Shown: positions 51,739 to 61,564, counted from the first letter of the stretch. The stretch: 64,000 nt of DNA from RYN-230 sp963851025 (GCA_963851025.1 CAWKOA010000010.1:124001-188000), one strand, 5' to 3'. Made by a program: numbers and translations. Notes: generated from the letters alone by a model not told the origin.

Positions 51739-52521
51739 TCAAGGCAGGCCTGCTCCCGGTACGCGCCCGCTCGCGGCCGTGAAGGCGATGGTCTGCGTCC
51801 ACCAGGCCGGATCGGCGCACTGGGTGAGGAACGCGTCGATGGACCGGCCGTCCAGCCTGCCCGAGGCCACCAGGCGGGTGCGCAACTCGGTGACCGTCTG
51901 CTCCCAGTACCGAGCCCAGTCAGAACCACCGCGGTACAGAGCCGTCTCGGCCGTGGCCGTGACGGCCTGCAGCCCCAGCCTGGACAGCGCCGCCGGCAGC
52001 CTGCGGCCGATGAAGTAGTCGATTCCCTGCTCGCGGGCCCAGGCCAGCCACCCCTCCCAGAACACGCGGACCTCAGGCGGCTGGGCCGCGCTGACGGGCA
52101 GGAAATCCGGCTCGATCAGCAGGATCGCCCCGCCCGGCCGGGCGCTGGCCACCAGGTTGGCCACGGCCGCCTCAGCATCGGCCACATGATGCAGCACGGC
52201 GCGGGCTGTCACCAGGTCAAAGTCGCCCGGCTCGACCGGCCCGGCCAGGATGTCGGCCCGGCGAAGCTCAAGCCCGGGTTCGTCCACGCCGGCCAGGGAC
52301 AGGTCGAGGTCCACCGCCACCGCCCGCCCGCCGGGCGCGACCTGCCCGGCCAGCCAGGCGGACATGGAACCGTTACCGCAGCCGGCTTCGAGCGTCCGCG
52401 CCCCTGGCCCGATGCCCAGCTGCTCAATGTGGCGCCGGTGCATCGGATCTAGCAGCCGCGACATCAGCGCCAGCCGCTGCCGCTCGCCTTCCTGGTGATG
52501 ATCAAGAACGTACTCAGGCAC
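51739..52521 (-). CDS. Class I SAM-dependent methyltransferase
   Basis: 260 residues. SAM motif I is ARTLEAGCGNGSMSAWLA (about 41-58) and the acidic strand is AVAVDLDLS. Motif post-I/IV contains FDLVTARAVLHHVAD, and the C-terminal cap has WARYWEQTVTELRTRL. The N-terminus YVLDHHQEGERQRLALMSRLLDPMHRRHI resembles small-molecule methyltransferases of natural-product or cofactor pathways. No biosynthetic cluster is adjacent; substrate unknown. Confidence 0.8.
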   Translation of the reverse strand: MPEYVLDHHQEGERQRLALMSRLLDPMHRRHIEQLGIGPGARTLEAGCGNGSMSAWLAGQVAPGGRAVAVDLDLSLAGVDEPGLELRRADILAGPVEPGDFDLVTARAVLHHVADAEAAVANLVASARPGGAILLIEPDFLPVSAAQPPEVRVFWEGWLAWAREQGIDYFIGRRLPAALSRLGLQAVTATAETALYRGGSDWARYWEQTVTELRTRLVASGRLDGRSIDAFLTQCADPAWWTQTIAFTAASGRVPGAGLP

Positions 52522-52686
52522 GTTGTTAAAGCCAGGTCCCAGCTCACGACGTCAGTGAGCACCCAGGCTCCCCCCTGGGCCAGGTTACGCCCCGGGCGGC
52601 GCGGGCCAGCCGGCCTGCACGCGGGGTCCCGGGCGGCGGGCCGGGCCGCTTCCTTGCATACAGTGGCTTTACTTCTCCGGCATGCG

Positions 52687-54042
52687 ATGGAAGGGACGTG
52701 CACGCCCGTGGGTCACGCGGCCACGCGGCAGGCCGGCTCAGGCGGCCTGACCGCGACCGAGCACCGTCTGGACAATGGTCTGCGCCTGGTGCTCTCCGAA
52801 GACCACCTGACTCCGGTCGCGGCGGTCTGCCTCTGGTATGACGTCGGCTCGCGGCAGGAGGTCAAGGGCCGCACGGGCCTGGCCCACCTTTTCGAGCACC
52901 TCATGTTCCAGGGGTCGGCGCAGGTCAAGGGCAACGGCCACTTCGAGCTGGTCCAGGGCGCAGGCGGTTCCCTCAACGGCTCGACGAGCTTCGAGCGCAC
53001 CAACTACTTCGAGACCATGCCCGCGCACCAGCTGGAGCTGGCGCTCTGGCTGGAGGCGGACCGCATGGGCTCGCTGCTGGCCGCGCTCGACGAGGAGTCG
53101 CTGCAGAACCAGCGCGACGTGGTCAAGAACGAGCGCCGGCAGCGCTACGACAACGTGCCCTACGGCACCGCGTTCGAGCGGCTGACCGCACTGGCCTTTC
53201 CCGAGGGCCACCCGTATCACCACACGCCCATTGGCTCCATGGCCGATCTGGATGCGGTGACGCTGGACGACGCGCGGGCGTTCTTCCGCGCGAACTACGC
53301 GCCCAATAACGCGGTCCTGGCCGTCGTCGGCGACATCGACCCGGAGCAGACGCTTCGATGGGTCGAGAAGTACTTCGGCTCCATCCCGTCCCACGACGGC
53401 AAGGTGCCGCCCCGGGACGGCACACTCCCCGCCGTCATCGGCGCGGAGTTGCGCGTGGAGATCCAGGAGGAGGTCCCGGCGCGCGCGCTGATGGCCGCCT
53501 ACCGGATGCCGCACGACGGCACGCGTGAGTGCGACGCGGCCGAGGTGGCGCTCACCGTGCTCGGCGACGGCATGTCGTCCCGGCTCTACAACCGGCTGGT
53601 GCGGCGCGACCGCACCGCCATCAGCGCAGGCTTCGGGCTGCTGCGGCTGACGGGTGCCCCCTCGCTGGGCTGGCTGGACGTGAAGGCTTCCGGGGACGCC
53701 GGAATCCCGCAGATCGAGGCCGCCGTCGACGAGGAGCTGGCGCGGCTGGGCACGCAGGCGCCGTCGGCCGCGGAGATGGAGCGGGCGCAGGCACTGCTGG
53801 AACGTGGCTGGCTGGACCGGCTCAGCACGGTCGCGGGCCGGGCCGACGCACTGTGCCGGTACGCGGTGCTGTTCGGTGACCCGCAGCTCGCGTTCACGGC
53901 CATCGACGGCCTCCTCGCCATCACTGCCGAGGAGGTCCGGGCCATTGCCGCCGAGCGGCTCCGCCCCGGCAATCGCGCCGTGCTGGTGTACGACCAGGTG
54001 ACCACCGAGGCGAACGGCAAGCCGGAAGGAGCTGGGCGGTGA
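52687..54042 (+). CDS. M16-family zinc peptidase, catalytic subunit
   Basis: 451 residues from the ATG at 52687 (a GTG at 52708 is an alternative). The inverted zinc motif HLFEH (in GLAHLFEHLMFQGS) with the distal Glu in NERRQRYDN marks an active pitrilysin/MPP-type peptidase. A second, inactive half-domain follows. The stop overlaps the start of the next M16 gene (GTGA), so both are made together and probably form the usual catalytic plus non-catalytic pair. No signal peptide, so probably cytosolic. Confidence 0.85.
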   Translation: MEGTCTPVGHAATRQAGSGGLTATEHRLDNGLRLVLSEDHLTPVAAVCLWYDVGSRQEVKGRTGLAHLFEHLMFQGSAQVKGNGHFELVQGAGGSLNGSTSFERTNYFETMPAHQLELALWLEADRMGSLLAALDEESLQNQRDVVKNERRQRYDNVPYGTAFERLTALAFPEGHPYHHTPIGSMADLDAVTLDDARAFFRANYAPNNAVLAVVGDIDPEQTLRWVEKYFGSIPSHDGKVPPRDGTLPAVIGAELRVEIQEEVPARALMAAYRMPHDGTRECDAAEVALTVLGDGMSSRLYNRLVRRDRTAISAGFGLLRLTGAPSLGWLDVKASGDAGIPQIEAAVDEELARLGTQAPSAAEMERAQALLERGWLDRLSTVAGRADALCRYAVLFGDPQLAFTAIDGLLAITAEEVRAIAAERLRPGNRAVLVYDQVTTEANGKPEGAGR

Positions 54043-55442
54043 CGGACGCAGCCGTGACCATGGACTTCCACCCGCAGCCGGCCTCGGGGCAGCCGAGGCC
54101 CTGGGCGTTTCCCGCGCCTGAGCGCGGCGGCCTGGCTAACGGGCTGACCGTGCTGCGCTGCCACCGGCCCGGGCAGCAGGTCGTGGCGGTGGAGATCTGC
54201 CTGGACATGCCGCTCGACATCGAGCCCGACGGGCTCGACGGAATCGCCACGATCATGGTCGATGCACTGTCCCAGGGCACCAGCCAGCACACCGCTGAGG
54301 AGTTCGCCGCCGAACTGGAGCGCTGCGGCGCGACCCTCGACGCGGGTACCGACTACCTGGGTGCGCGCGTCTCGCTGGAGGTTCCCGTCTCCCGCCTGCC
54401 CCGCGCGCTGGGGCTGCTCGCCGAGGCGCTGCATGCGCCCGCGTTCACCAGCAGTGAGGTCGGGCGGCTGGTCCGCAACCGGCTGGACGAGATTCCGCTG
54501 GAGCTGGCCAGCCCCGCCCGGCGGGCCGCCAAGCAGCTATCCCAGGAGCTGTTCCCGGCGTCCGCGCGGATGTCCCGGCCGCGCAAGGGCACCGAGGACA
54601 CCGTCGCGCGGATCGACGCGGCGGGCGTGCGCGCGCTGTATCAGGCGCACGTGCGGCCCGCCACCGCGACCGCGGTCGTCGTGGGCGACCTGACCGGTGT
54701 CGACCTGGACGCGGTGCTGGCCGGCACGCTCGGCGGATGGGCCGGCGATGCCGCCGAGCCGCTGCCCACGCCGGCGGTGACCGCCGACGACACCGGCCGC
54801 GTGGTGATCGTGGACCGGCCCGGTGCCGTCCAGACGCAGCTGCTCATCGGGCGGATCGGCCCGGACCGGCACGACCGGGTATGGCCGGCCCTGGTCCTCG
54901 GCACGTACTGCCTGGGTGGCACGCTCACCTCCCGGCTGGACCGGGTGCTGCGCGAGGAGAAGGGCTACACCTACGGGGTCCGGGCCTTCCAGCAGGTGCT
55001 GCGGTCGCCGGCGCCGCACGCCGCGGGCGGTGCCACGGGTGCGTCGGTGCTGGCCATCAGCGGTTCCGTGGACACCGCGTCCACGGCTCCCGCGCTGGGT
55101 GACCTGCGGACGGTGCTGCGCACGCTGGCCGCGGAAGGCCTGACCGAGGCGGAGCGCGATACGGCGGTGCAGAACCTGGTGGGTGTGGCGCCGCTGCAGT
55201 ACGAGAGGGCATCGTCGGTGGCCGGCACGCTGGCGGATCAGGTGGAACAGCACCTGCCGGACGACTACCAGGCGCAGCTCTACGCGCGCCTGGCCGAGAC
55301 GGGTACCGCCGAGGCGACAGCCGCGGTCATCGCCGCGTTCCCGGAGAACCGCCTGGTCACGATCCTGGTCGGCGACGCAGCCCAGATCGAGGCCCCGGTG
55401 AAGGCCCTGGGGATCGGCGATGTCGGGGTCGTCACGGGCTGA
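54039..55442 (+). CDS. M16-family peptidase-like protein, non-catalytic partner
   Basis: 467 residues, an M16 paralogue of the previous gene. The place of HxxEH is taken by TIMVDAL, so zinc binding is lost. The Arg/Tyr substrate-binding motif LREEKGYTYGVRAF is kept. This fits the alpha-like partner of a two-gene M16B peptidase such as those in actinomycetes and mitochondria. The GTG start overlaps the upstream stop. Its 3' end overlaps the convergent AraC gene by 11 bases. Confidence 0.85.
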   Translation: MTDAAVTMDFHPQPASGQPRPWAFPAPERGGLANGLTVLRCHRPGQQVVAVEICLDMPLDIEPDGLDGIATIMVDALSQGTSQHTAEEFAAELERCGATLDAGTDYLGARVSLEVPVSRLPRALGLLAEALHAPAFTSSEVGRLVRNRLDEIPLELASPARRAAKQLSQELFPASARMSRPRKGTEDTVARIDAAGVRALYQAHVRPATATAVVVGDLTGVDLDAVLAGTLGGWAGDAAEPLPTPAVTADDTGRVVIVDRPGAVQTQLLIGRIGPDRHDRVWPALVLGTYCLGGTLTSRLDRVLREEKGYTYGVRAFQQVLRSPAPHAAGGATGASVLAISGSVDTASTAPALGDLRTVLRTLAAEGLTEAERDTAVQNLVGVAPLQYERASSVAGTLADQVEQHLPDDYQAQLYARLAETGTAEATAAVIAAFPENRLVTILVGDAAQIEAPVKALGIGDVGVVTG

Positions 55443-56403
55443 CGGCCCGGAGGGTATCCGTGCGCAGCCGGGTGGCGTCCTGGCCGGGCGGGGCGCCGAA
55501 CAAGCGGCGGTACTCGCGGTTGAACTGGGTCGGGCTGTCGTAGCCGACGAGATGCCCGACCCCGGCGACGTCGCTGGCGTCCGCGACCAGCAGGGACCGG
55601 GCTTCCTGGAGCCGGATGCGCTTCTGGAACTGCAGCGGGCTCATGGCCGTGATGGCCCGGAAGTGCCGGTGGAACGCCGACGGGCTCATCCCGGACATCC
55701 GGGCCAGGTCGGCGATCCGCATGGGTGCGGCGTAGTTATCGCGGATCCAGCGGATCGCGTGGCTCACGTGGGACAGGCCGCTCTCGGGCAGGCCGATCTG
55801 CCGGAGCACCTCAGCGTAGGGGCTGGTGAGCAGCCGCCACAGGATCTCCCGTTCCACCAGCGGCGCGAGCACGGCCACGTCAGCGGGGTGGTCGAGCAGC
55901 CGTAGCAGCCGGGCCACCGCGTCGAGCAGTTCAGGGCCGGCGTCTCCGGCGATGACCGCAGGCGGGCCGGCCGTGCTCCGCCAGGACCGGCCCCCGGCTG
56001 TTTCCAGCAGCAGCGCGGCGATGGCGGCCGGGCGCAGCGCGAGCCCCATGGCCAGCATCGGAGTGCGCGGGTCAGTGTCGATGTAGTGGCCAGTGACCGG
56101 CAGGGCGGCCGTGGCCAGGAGGATCTGGCCGGCCCGGTACTCGATTACCTGGTCACCGAGCAGCAGGCGCTTGCCGCCCTGGGCCGCGACGACGAGCAGT
56201 GGCTCGGTCAGTGAATGGTCCGGCTCCGCCGCCTCGATCCTGGACACCCGCAACCCGTCGATCGGCAGCGGCTGGCCGGCATGGCTGGCGATGAGCCCGC
56301 GGATCTCGTCCAGCAGGCCGGCGGAACTGAGCACCGTTCCACGAAAGCACCCGTGATGCCGGGCAGGCAACCGGCTCGCGGCGTGCTCGGCAGGATCAGG
56401 CAA
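55432..56403 (-). CDS. AraC-family transcriptional regulator
   Basis: 323 residues. The N-terminal AraC_N cupin-like sensor (EPLLVVAAQGGKRLLLGDQVIEYRAGQILL) is followed by two C-terminal helix-turn-helices (IADLARMSGMSPSAFHRHFRAITAMSPLQFQKRIRLQEAR and VGYDSPTQFNREYRRLFG). Homologues often sit next to, and control, aldo/keto reductases or short-chain dehydrogenases. The divergent gene at 56495 is such a reductase, so a regulatory link is likely across the 91-base spacer. Confidence 0.85.
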   Translation of the reverse strand: MPDPAEHAASRLPARHHGCFRGTVLSSAGLLDEIRGLIASHAGQPLPIDGLRVSRIEAAEPDHSLTEPLLVVAAQGGKRLLLGDQVIEYRAGQILLATAALPVTGHYIDTDPRTPMLAMGLALRPAAIAALLLETAGGRSWRSTAGPPAVIAGDAGPELLDAVARLLRLLDHPADVAVLAPLVEREILWRLLTSPYAEVLRQIGLPESGLSHVSHAIRWIRDNYAAPMRIADLARMSGMSPSAFHRHFRAITAMSPLQFQKRIRLQEARSLLVADASDVAGVGHLVGYDSPTQFNREYRRLFGAPPGQDATRLRTDTLRAVSP

Positions 56404-56494
56404 GAGCGGGCGCGGATCGGTCTACCTGCGGGCGGACGGCCCGCGCTTGGATGGAACCGACCGACCAGCCGGGCCCACCCACAGGAGCGCGTTC

Positions 56495-57578
56495 ATGCCG
56501 CTGGACCAGTACGTCACCCTCGGCCGCTCGGGGCTGCGGGTCAGTCCCTTCGCCCTGGGCGCGATGACCTTTGGCGAGGACCCGCCGGGCGCCGGATCCA
56601 GCGTCGCGGAGTCGGAGAAGATTCTCGCGACCTACCTGGATCTCGGGGGCAACTTCGTCGACACCGCCAACTTCTACACCAACGGCCACTCGGAGAAAAT
56701 CCTCGGCGACTTCTTCGCCGCCCGGCCCGGCCAGCGCGGCCACGTGGTCCTGGCGTCGAAGTTCTTCACCAACCTCTTCCCCGGCGACCCTAACGGCGGC
56801 GGCGCCGGCCGCAGCGCGGTCATCACGCAACTCGACGCCACCCTGCGCCGGCTGCAGGACCGACTACCTCGACCTGTACTGGCTGCACAACTGGGACCGC
56901 AACACTCCGGTCGAGGAGACCATGCGTGCCCTCGACGACCTGGTCCGCGCGGGCAAGGTCCGCTACCTCGGATTCTCCAACACGCCGGCCTGGTTCACCG
57001 CCCAGGCCCACACCATGGCGCTACTTCGGGGGTGGGCCCCGCTGATCGCGCTCCAGGTCGAGTACTCGCTCCTGGCCCGCACCGTCGAGGGTGAACTCGC
57101 GCCGTTCGCACGCGACCAGGGCCTGGCCCTGGTCCCGTGGAGCCCGCTGAAGAACGGCTTCCTATCCGGCAAGTACCGGCGCGGCACGGAGGTCACCGAC
57201 TCGGCCCGGGCGGCCCACGTCCCTGGCCCCCGGGAGAGCGACTACCTCGTCATCGAGGCCGTCGCCACGATCGCCGGCGAACTCGCCACCACCCCGGCGG
57301 CCGTGTCGCTGGCCTGGCTGCGAGCCCGGCCCGGCACCGTCGTGCCTATTCTCGGCGCCCGCCGCCTCGGCCACCTGACCGACAACCTGGCCGGCCTCGA
57401 CGTGACCCTCACCCCGCAGCAGCTGTGGACCCTGGACGAGCTGTCCGCACCCACCCTGAACTACCCGGCGCCGTTGCACGGCCCGCTGCGCGCCATGCTC
57501 CAGTTCGGCGGGTCCACCGTCGACGGTGAGACCTCCACCGTGTACCCGCCCCTGGTGCAAAGCGACGTCCGCTACTGA
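56495..57578 (+). pseudogene. Aldo/keto reductase, frameshifted
   Basis: Part one (56495 to about 56863) has the AKR opening YVTLGRSGLRVSPFALGAMTFG, Asp in NFVDTANFYTNGHSE (with the catalytic Tyr) and VVLASKFF (Lys). Part two, one base on, continues TDYLDLYWLHNWD (His), LGFSNTPAWF, LVPWSPLKNGFLSGKY and VPILGARRLGHL to 57578. Dropping one G from CAGG near 56862 gives RLQTDYLDLYWLH and a full 360-residue enzyme. All four catalytic residues are then present. NADPH-dependent carbonyl reductase; start with AGGAG. Probably controlled by the divergent AraC protein. Confidence 0.8.
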
Positions 57579-57631
57579 CCGCTGCCGGTGAGTTGGGCGG
57601 CGCGCCGGCCGGGTCAGGTACGCCGGCCGGG

Positions 57632-58255
57632 TCAGCGCGGAGCGGCCTCCCAGGAGAACCCGTCCGGGTCGGTGAAGGGTCCGGCATCGCTGCCGATCAT
57701 GATCCGGTGCGATCCGGTGCCGCTGGCCGGGACGCCGGCGTCCTTGGCCAGGGCCCGGCGGCCGTAGAGCGCCAGCTTGACCGGACTGGACGCCGTGGCG
57801 AACTCGACGTACTTGCGGCCAAAGCTCTTCGCCACGGCGAGGCCGCGGTCAACGTAGAACCGCTTGCTCTCGGCCACGTCCGCGGCTCCCAGCAGGAGCA
57901 CGATCTGGTCGATCTGCCGGGTGGCCGGGCCGGTATTCTTCTTCGCTGAGGTCGCGACCTTCCAGATTGTCCCGTCCGGGGCTTGCACCACGCCGCCGTA
58001 GCCCCAGAACGACTTGGCGGCCGGCTTCAGCGCCGTGGCGCCGGCGTCGAGGGCGGCGTTAATGAGGCCGCTGACCGTGGCTGGCTGCGGCACCGTGAGC
58101 GACAGCGTGAAACCGCGGAAGCCGTCCGCCGGTGCGTCCGAGGCTCGCAGGCGCACCTGGCTGCCCAGGCCGAAAGCGTCGGTGTAGAAGCGGCCGGCGG
58201 CCGCGGGGTCGGCCACCTCGAGGGTGATGGATTCGATGGAAGTCATGCCGGTCAC
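57632..58255 (-). CDS. Two-domain VOC-family (glyoxalase-like) protein
   Basis: 207 residues, two VOC modules. The first opens IESITLEVADPAAAGRFYTDAFGL and ends APDGTIWKVAT. The second opens RQIDQIVLLLGAADVAESKRFYVDRGL and ends TDPDGFSWEAA. It resembles glyoxalases or bleomycin-resistance-like proteins of actinomycetes; metal ligands are not clear. Predicted cytosolic. The ATG at 58255 or 58246 could be used. A long-armed inverted repeat lies upstream. Confidence 0.8.
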   Translation of the reverse strand: MTGMTSIESITLEVADPAAAGRFYTDAFGLGSQVRLRASDAPADGFRGFTLSLTVPQPATVSGLINAALDAGATALKPAAKSFWGYGGVVQAPDGTIWKVATSAKKNTGPATRQIDQIVLLLGAADVAESKRFYVDRGLAVAKSFGRKYVEFATASSPVKLALYGRRALAKDAGVPASGTGSHRIMIGSDAGPFTDPDGFSWEAAPR

Positions 58256-58338
58256 GCTAATTGGGGCGGCGCGGCCCGTGCTTCTCGATTCCTGACCGGT
58301 CTCGGCCGCTCCGAGACGCGGGTGGCGGCCGTCAACTC

Positions 58339-58400
58339 ATCACCTATCTGGTGCATCGAGGAGGGTGTTTTGTCCGGTTCTGCTGCGCCAGATAGGTGAT
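58339..58400. repeat. 16-bp long-armed inverted repeat between divergent genes
   Basis: ATCACCTATCTGGTGC (58339-58354) faces GCGCCAGATAGGTGAT (58385-58400) with a single mismatch and a 30-base interior. It lies between the divergent VOC (minus) and GNAT (plus) genes. It could be an operator pair, a transcript hairpin, or a copy of a dispersed repeat. Confidence 0.6.
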
Positions 58401-58453
58401 AAGTCGCCGCGGCCGTTCGGCGGGGGAGTCGGACGGGGGGTCATGCTGGGGTG

Positions 58454-58957
58454 GTGACGACTATCCGGGAGGCCAGGCCCGAAGACGAACCGGAGCTCAG
58501 GGACATCGACGCGGCCACGTGGACGGCAGACGTCTCGCCCGCTCCGCCGCCACCCGCCGGTGCGGCCTTCTTCGGCGGGCGGATAGCGCCCGCCGACGTC
58601 CTGGTCGCCGAGACCGGCCGGGTGATCGCCGGGTTCGCGGCGCTCGGCCCGGCCCACCCGCTGGCGTCAGGCTCCCACGTGCTGGAGATCCGGGCGCTGG
58701 CGGTCCACCCGGCCCGCCAGCGCTGCGGGGTGGGGCGCCGCCTCGTGGAAGCCTGCCTCGGTCAGGCCCGCCGCCGGGGCGCACGCAAGCTGTCGCTGCG
58801 TGTTCTGGGTGGCAATGCCGCGGCCCGCCGCCTCTATGAGTCGTGCGGCTTCACGGTCGAGGGAGTCTTGCGTGCGGAATTCTTCCTCGGCGGGCGGTAC
58901 ATCGACGACGTCCTGATGGCCTGCATGCTGGATCCGGTCGCTGGCCCGGAGGGATGA
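58454..58957 (+). CDS. GNAT-family N-acetyltransferase
   Basis: 167 residues. The acetyl-CoA-binding motif A is LEIRALAVHPARQRCGVGRRLVEACL (R/Q-x-x-G-x-G/A), and motif B is AARRLYESCGFTVEGVLRAEFFLGGRYIDDVLMA, typical of RimJ/RimI-like N-acetyltransferases. GTG at 58451 or 58454. Substrate unknown (protein N-terminus or small amine). Confidence 0.8.
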   Translation: MTTIREARPEDEPELRDIDAATWTADVSPAPPPPAGAAFFGGRIAPADVLVAETGRVIAGFAALGPAHPLASGSHVLEIRALAVHPARQRCGVGRRLVEACLGQARRRGARKLSLRVLGGNAAARRLYESCGFTVEGVLRAEFFLGGRYIDDVLMACMLDPVAGPEG

Positions 58958-59130
58958 CCAGCGCCAGGCGGCCAGACGCTCGTATCCGCCTGGCTGAGCA
59001 CGGCTGCCGCCTCGCGGCCCGGGCGGCGGCTCTTCCGCGATAACGAAAAATCCGTGGACCGCGTTCAGTCTCGGGCCTGACTGGCGGGTTTATACAGATG
59101 AGCGCGAGGGCCGGGCTTCGGGAGGTGGGC

Positions 59131-59684
59131 ATGGACTGGGTCAGCGACGCGGCATCGAAGCGCCAGTTCGAGGGCTTCGCCGCCGAGACGTCAGACTCGC
59201 TGCTGCGCACCGGCTACCTGATGACCGGGGACGCCAGGGACGCCGAGGACCTGGTCCAGGAGACGTTCTTGCGGGTGGCCCGGCGGTGGAACCGGGTGCG
59301 GTCGATGGATCATCCGGCCGCCTACGCCCGCCGGATCTTGATCAACCTCGTGCTGGATGATGCTGGCCGCCGGTCCCGGCAGCAGGCGGAACTGGGGCCG
59401 CAGGACGCCGGCCCGATGCCGCCGACGAGAGCGCGGCGCGGGCGCTGCGGGAGGTTGATGACCTCGCGGAGTTCCGCTGGGCGCTGGCCCAGCTGCCTGC
59501 GCGGCAGCGCGCCGTGCTGGTGATGCGCTACTGGGAGGACCTTCCCGTCGCCGAGGTGGCGGAGATCCTCGGCTGCTCGGCCGCGACGGTCACCAGTACC
59601 GCATCCCGCGCGGCAGCCCGGCTGGCTCAGGCGCTCACCCGCGGCGGGCTGCCTTCCACCGGACCCGCCACCCGGCCATCCTGA
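59131..59684 (+). pseudogene. ECF sigma factor (SigE family-like), frameshifted between sigma2 and sigma4
   Basis: Sigma2 is in the first frame: FAAETSDSLLRTGYLMTGDARDAEDLVQETFLRVARRW and AYARRILINLVLDD. Sigma4 is in another frame from about 59415: REVDDLAEFRWALAQLP, RAVLVMRYWEDLPVAEVAEILGCSAATVTSTASRA, stop 59684. One missing base in the GGCCCG near 59415 restores a 185-residue factor. GGGAGG precedes the ATG at 59131. The following gene encodes a single-span protein likely to be its regulator or partner, 13 bases away. The signal is unknown. Confidence 0.75.
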
Positions 59685-59697
59685 GAGGAACTACCTG

Positions 59698-60621
59698 ATG
59701 CCTACCGACGAACTTGAGAGTCAGCTGCGCAGTACCCTCGCCCGGGCGGCTGCCGATTTCGGGAATCCGGGCCAGGCCCGCCAGCGGCTGCTCCAGCGCG
59801 ATTACCACCCCCGCCGGGGGCACCGGCGGCTAGCTGCGGGCGTCACGGCCGGCGCGGCCCTCGTCGTGGGCCTGGCCGCGGTGATAGTGGCGGTAGGCCA
59901 CGGCCCGGCCACCAAGGCCCCGCCCCTGGCGGCGCCCGCGCTGCGGACCCGCCTGCTCGCCGCGATTGACACCGCCAGCGGCGACATCCTGTACACGCCC
60001 GCCCCGGGCGGACCGCTGAACGGGGGGCAGTACCCGGCGTATCCCCGGCCGGGCCAGGAAGTCCATATCCGTGTCGGCCCGGCCGTCGGGTCGGACGGGA
60101 AGGTGTACAAAGACGGCGAGTTCTCCTTCAAGATGACCTCCGCGAACCCCGCCAAGAACTACACCTCCAACCTCGACCAGGGCGGGCTGCACCTTTCCGG
60201 GACGGTCATGGTGGTCGATCACTTCAGGCACGTCTGGCGTGAGTGCCACTCGAAGTTCATCCTCGGGTTCACGCTCGACGCGGCCGGTATCCGCGCCGAG
60301 ATCGCCAACGGCCAGTTCACGGTTATCGGGCGGACAGAACTGCACGGGCAGCAGGCCATCGAGCTGAAGTTCAACGTGCCGCCCAACAACGAAGCCCCGC
60401 CCCATGTGACCGCGGAGCGGATGTGGGTGAACGCCACGACCTACCTGCCGATGCGGGGATACCAGCGCATGTCCAATGGACAGCAGAGCGTCTGGGATTA
60501 CGTCTTCCTCCCGCCCACGCCCGAGAACCTGGCGAAACTGCACCCGGTAATCCCGGCGGGCTACACCCGGGCGGGCTGTGCCCAGGGCACCGGCCCGGCA
60601 CCGAAGATGGTGATCAAGTAG
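59698..60621 (+). CDS. Single-span membrane protein linked to the ECF sigma factor
   Basis: 307 residues. A cytosolic N-terminus (ELESQLRSTLARAAADF) is followed by one membrane span (GVTAGAALVVGLAAVIVAVG, about 44-63) and an extracytoplasmic beta-rich domain. The layout resembles anti-sigma or sigma-associated proteins that follow actinomycete SigE-like factors. No zinc HxxxCxxC motif is present. It starts 13 bases after the sigma stop (AGAGGA site), so it is co-transcribed. The outer domain has ILYTPAPGGPLN, RMWVNATTYLPMRGYQ and two cysteines. Confidence 0.7.
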   Translation: MPTDELESQLRSTLARAAADFGNPGQARQRLLQRDYHPRRGHRRLAAGVTAGAALVVGLAAVIVAVGHGPATKAPPLAAPALRTRLLAAIDTASGDILYTPAPGGPLNGGQYPAYPRPGQEVHIRVGPAVGSDGKVYKDGEFSFKMTSANPAKNYTSNLDQGGLHLSGTVMVVDHFRHVWRECHSKFILGFTLDAAGIRAEIANGQFTVIGRTELHGQQAIELKFNVPPNNEAPPHVTAERMWVNATTYLPMRGYQRMSNGQQSVWDYVFLPPTPENLAKLHPVIPAGYTRAGCAQGTGPAPKMVIK

Positions 60622-60667
60622 CGGCTTCCCCGGCGGCCACCGAGCGCTGGAACCACCTTCGCCCCGC

Positions 60668-61564
60668 TCATCGGAGATTGGTCACCGAGGCCTGGTAGAT
60701 CTGCTCCACCGAGCGTTCCAGCTGGGCGTTGAACTCCTCGTCGGTCTGGCTCTCGGTCAGGCCTTCGAGGAGCGCGCGGGAGAAGCTGGCGATGAGGGTG
60801 GGGTCCCGCGCGAGGAGGGCGCAGGCCTCGTCGCGGCTGTAGCCCCCGGACAGGGCCACGACCCGCAGGACGCGCGGGTCGGACGCCAGCTCGCCGTACA
60901 GGCCAGGGTGGGACGGGATCGTGATCTTCAGCATCACGGCGGCGTCCTGGGGGAGCGCCCGGACGTGCTGGGCGATAGTGTCGCGCAGCATCGTCTCGGC
61001 CTGCTCCTTGTGCGGGGCTGAGATGCTGACTTCGGGCTCGATGATCGGGACGAGCCCGGCGCTCATGATCCGGCTCGCGTAGTCGAACTGCTGATCCACG
61101 ATGGCTGCGATCCCGGCCTCATTGGCGTCCTTGATCACCGACCGCATCTTGGTGCCGAAGATCTGCTGCCGCTGCGCGCGCTCCAGCAGGTCATCGAGGG
61201 TATCGATGGGCTTCATGAGCTGCACGTCGTCCTGCTCGGCCGCGAGTCCCTTGTTGACCTTCAGGACCGGGACCACGTTCTTTTCGTCCCACAGGTACTG
61301 GGCGGTGGGGACACCGCCGACGTCCCGGTCCATCGTCTGCTCGAACAGGATCGCCGCGAGGATTCGCGAGCCGCCGAAGGCCGGGCTGGTCAGCACCCGG
61401 GTCCGCATCGCGTGGACCAGGTCGAACATCTCGGCGTCGGAGCTGTAGCGGTCCGCACCGATGCCGTACTCGGCCAGTGCCTTGGGCGTGCTGCCGCCGC
61501 TCTGGTCGAGCGCCGCAAAGAAACCACGGCCGGTCTTGATCTTCTCAAACTGGCTGGTATTCAC
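60668..61564 (-). CDS. fda: Fructose-bisphosphate aldolase class I
   Basis: 298 residues, class I (Schiff-base) aldolase of the archaeal/bacterial FbaB-like type. The start reads NTSQFEKIKTGRGFFAALDQSGGSTPKAL. VVPVLKVNKG holds the first lysine strand, PIIEPEVSI the acidic residue, and AVMLKITIPSHPG the Schiff-base lysine. It cleaves fructose-1,6-bisphosphate to DHAP and GAP. It is metal-free, unlike the usual actinomycete class II enzyme, so it may be an additional aldolase. GTG 61564 is chosen to match the family N-terminus (GGAAAG directly before it). Confidence 0.85.
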   Translation of the reverse strand: MNTSQFEKIKTGRGFFAALDQSGGSTPKALAEYGIGADRYSSDAEMFDLVHAMRTRVLTSPAFGGSRILAAILFEQTMDRDVGGVPTAQYLWDEKNVVPVLKVNKGLAAEQDDVQLMKPIDTLDDLLERAQRQQIFGTKMRSVIKDANEAGIAAIVDQQFDYASRIMSAGLVPIIEPEVSISAPHKEQAETMLRDTIAQHVRALPQDAAVMLKITIPSHPGLYGELASDPRVLRVVALSGGYSRDEACALLARDPTLIASFSRALLEGLTESQTDEEFNAQLERSVEQIYQASVTNLR

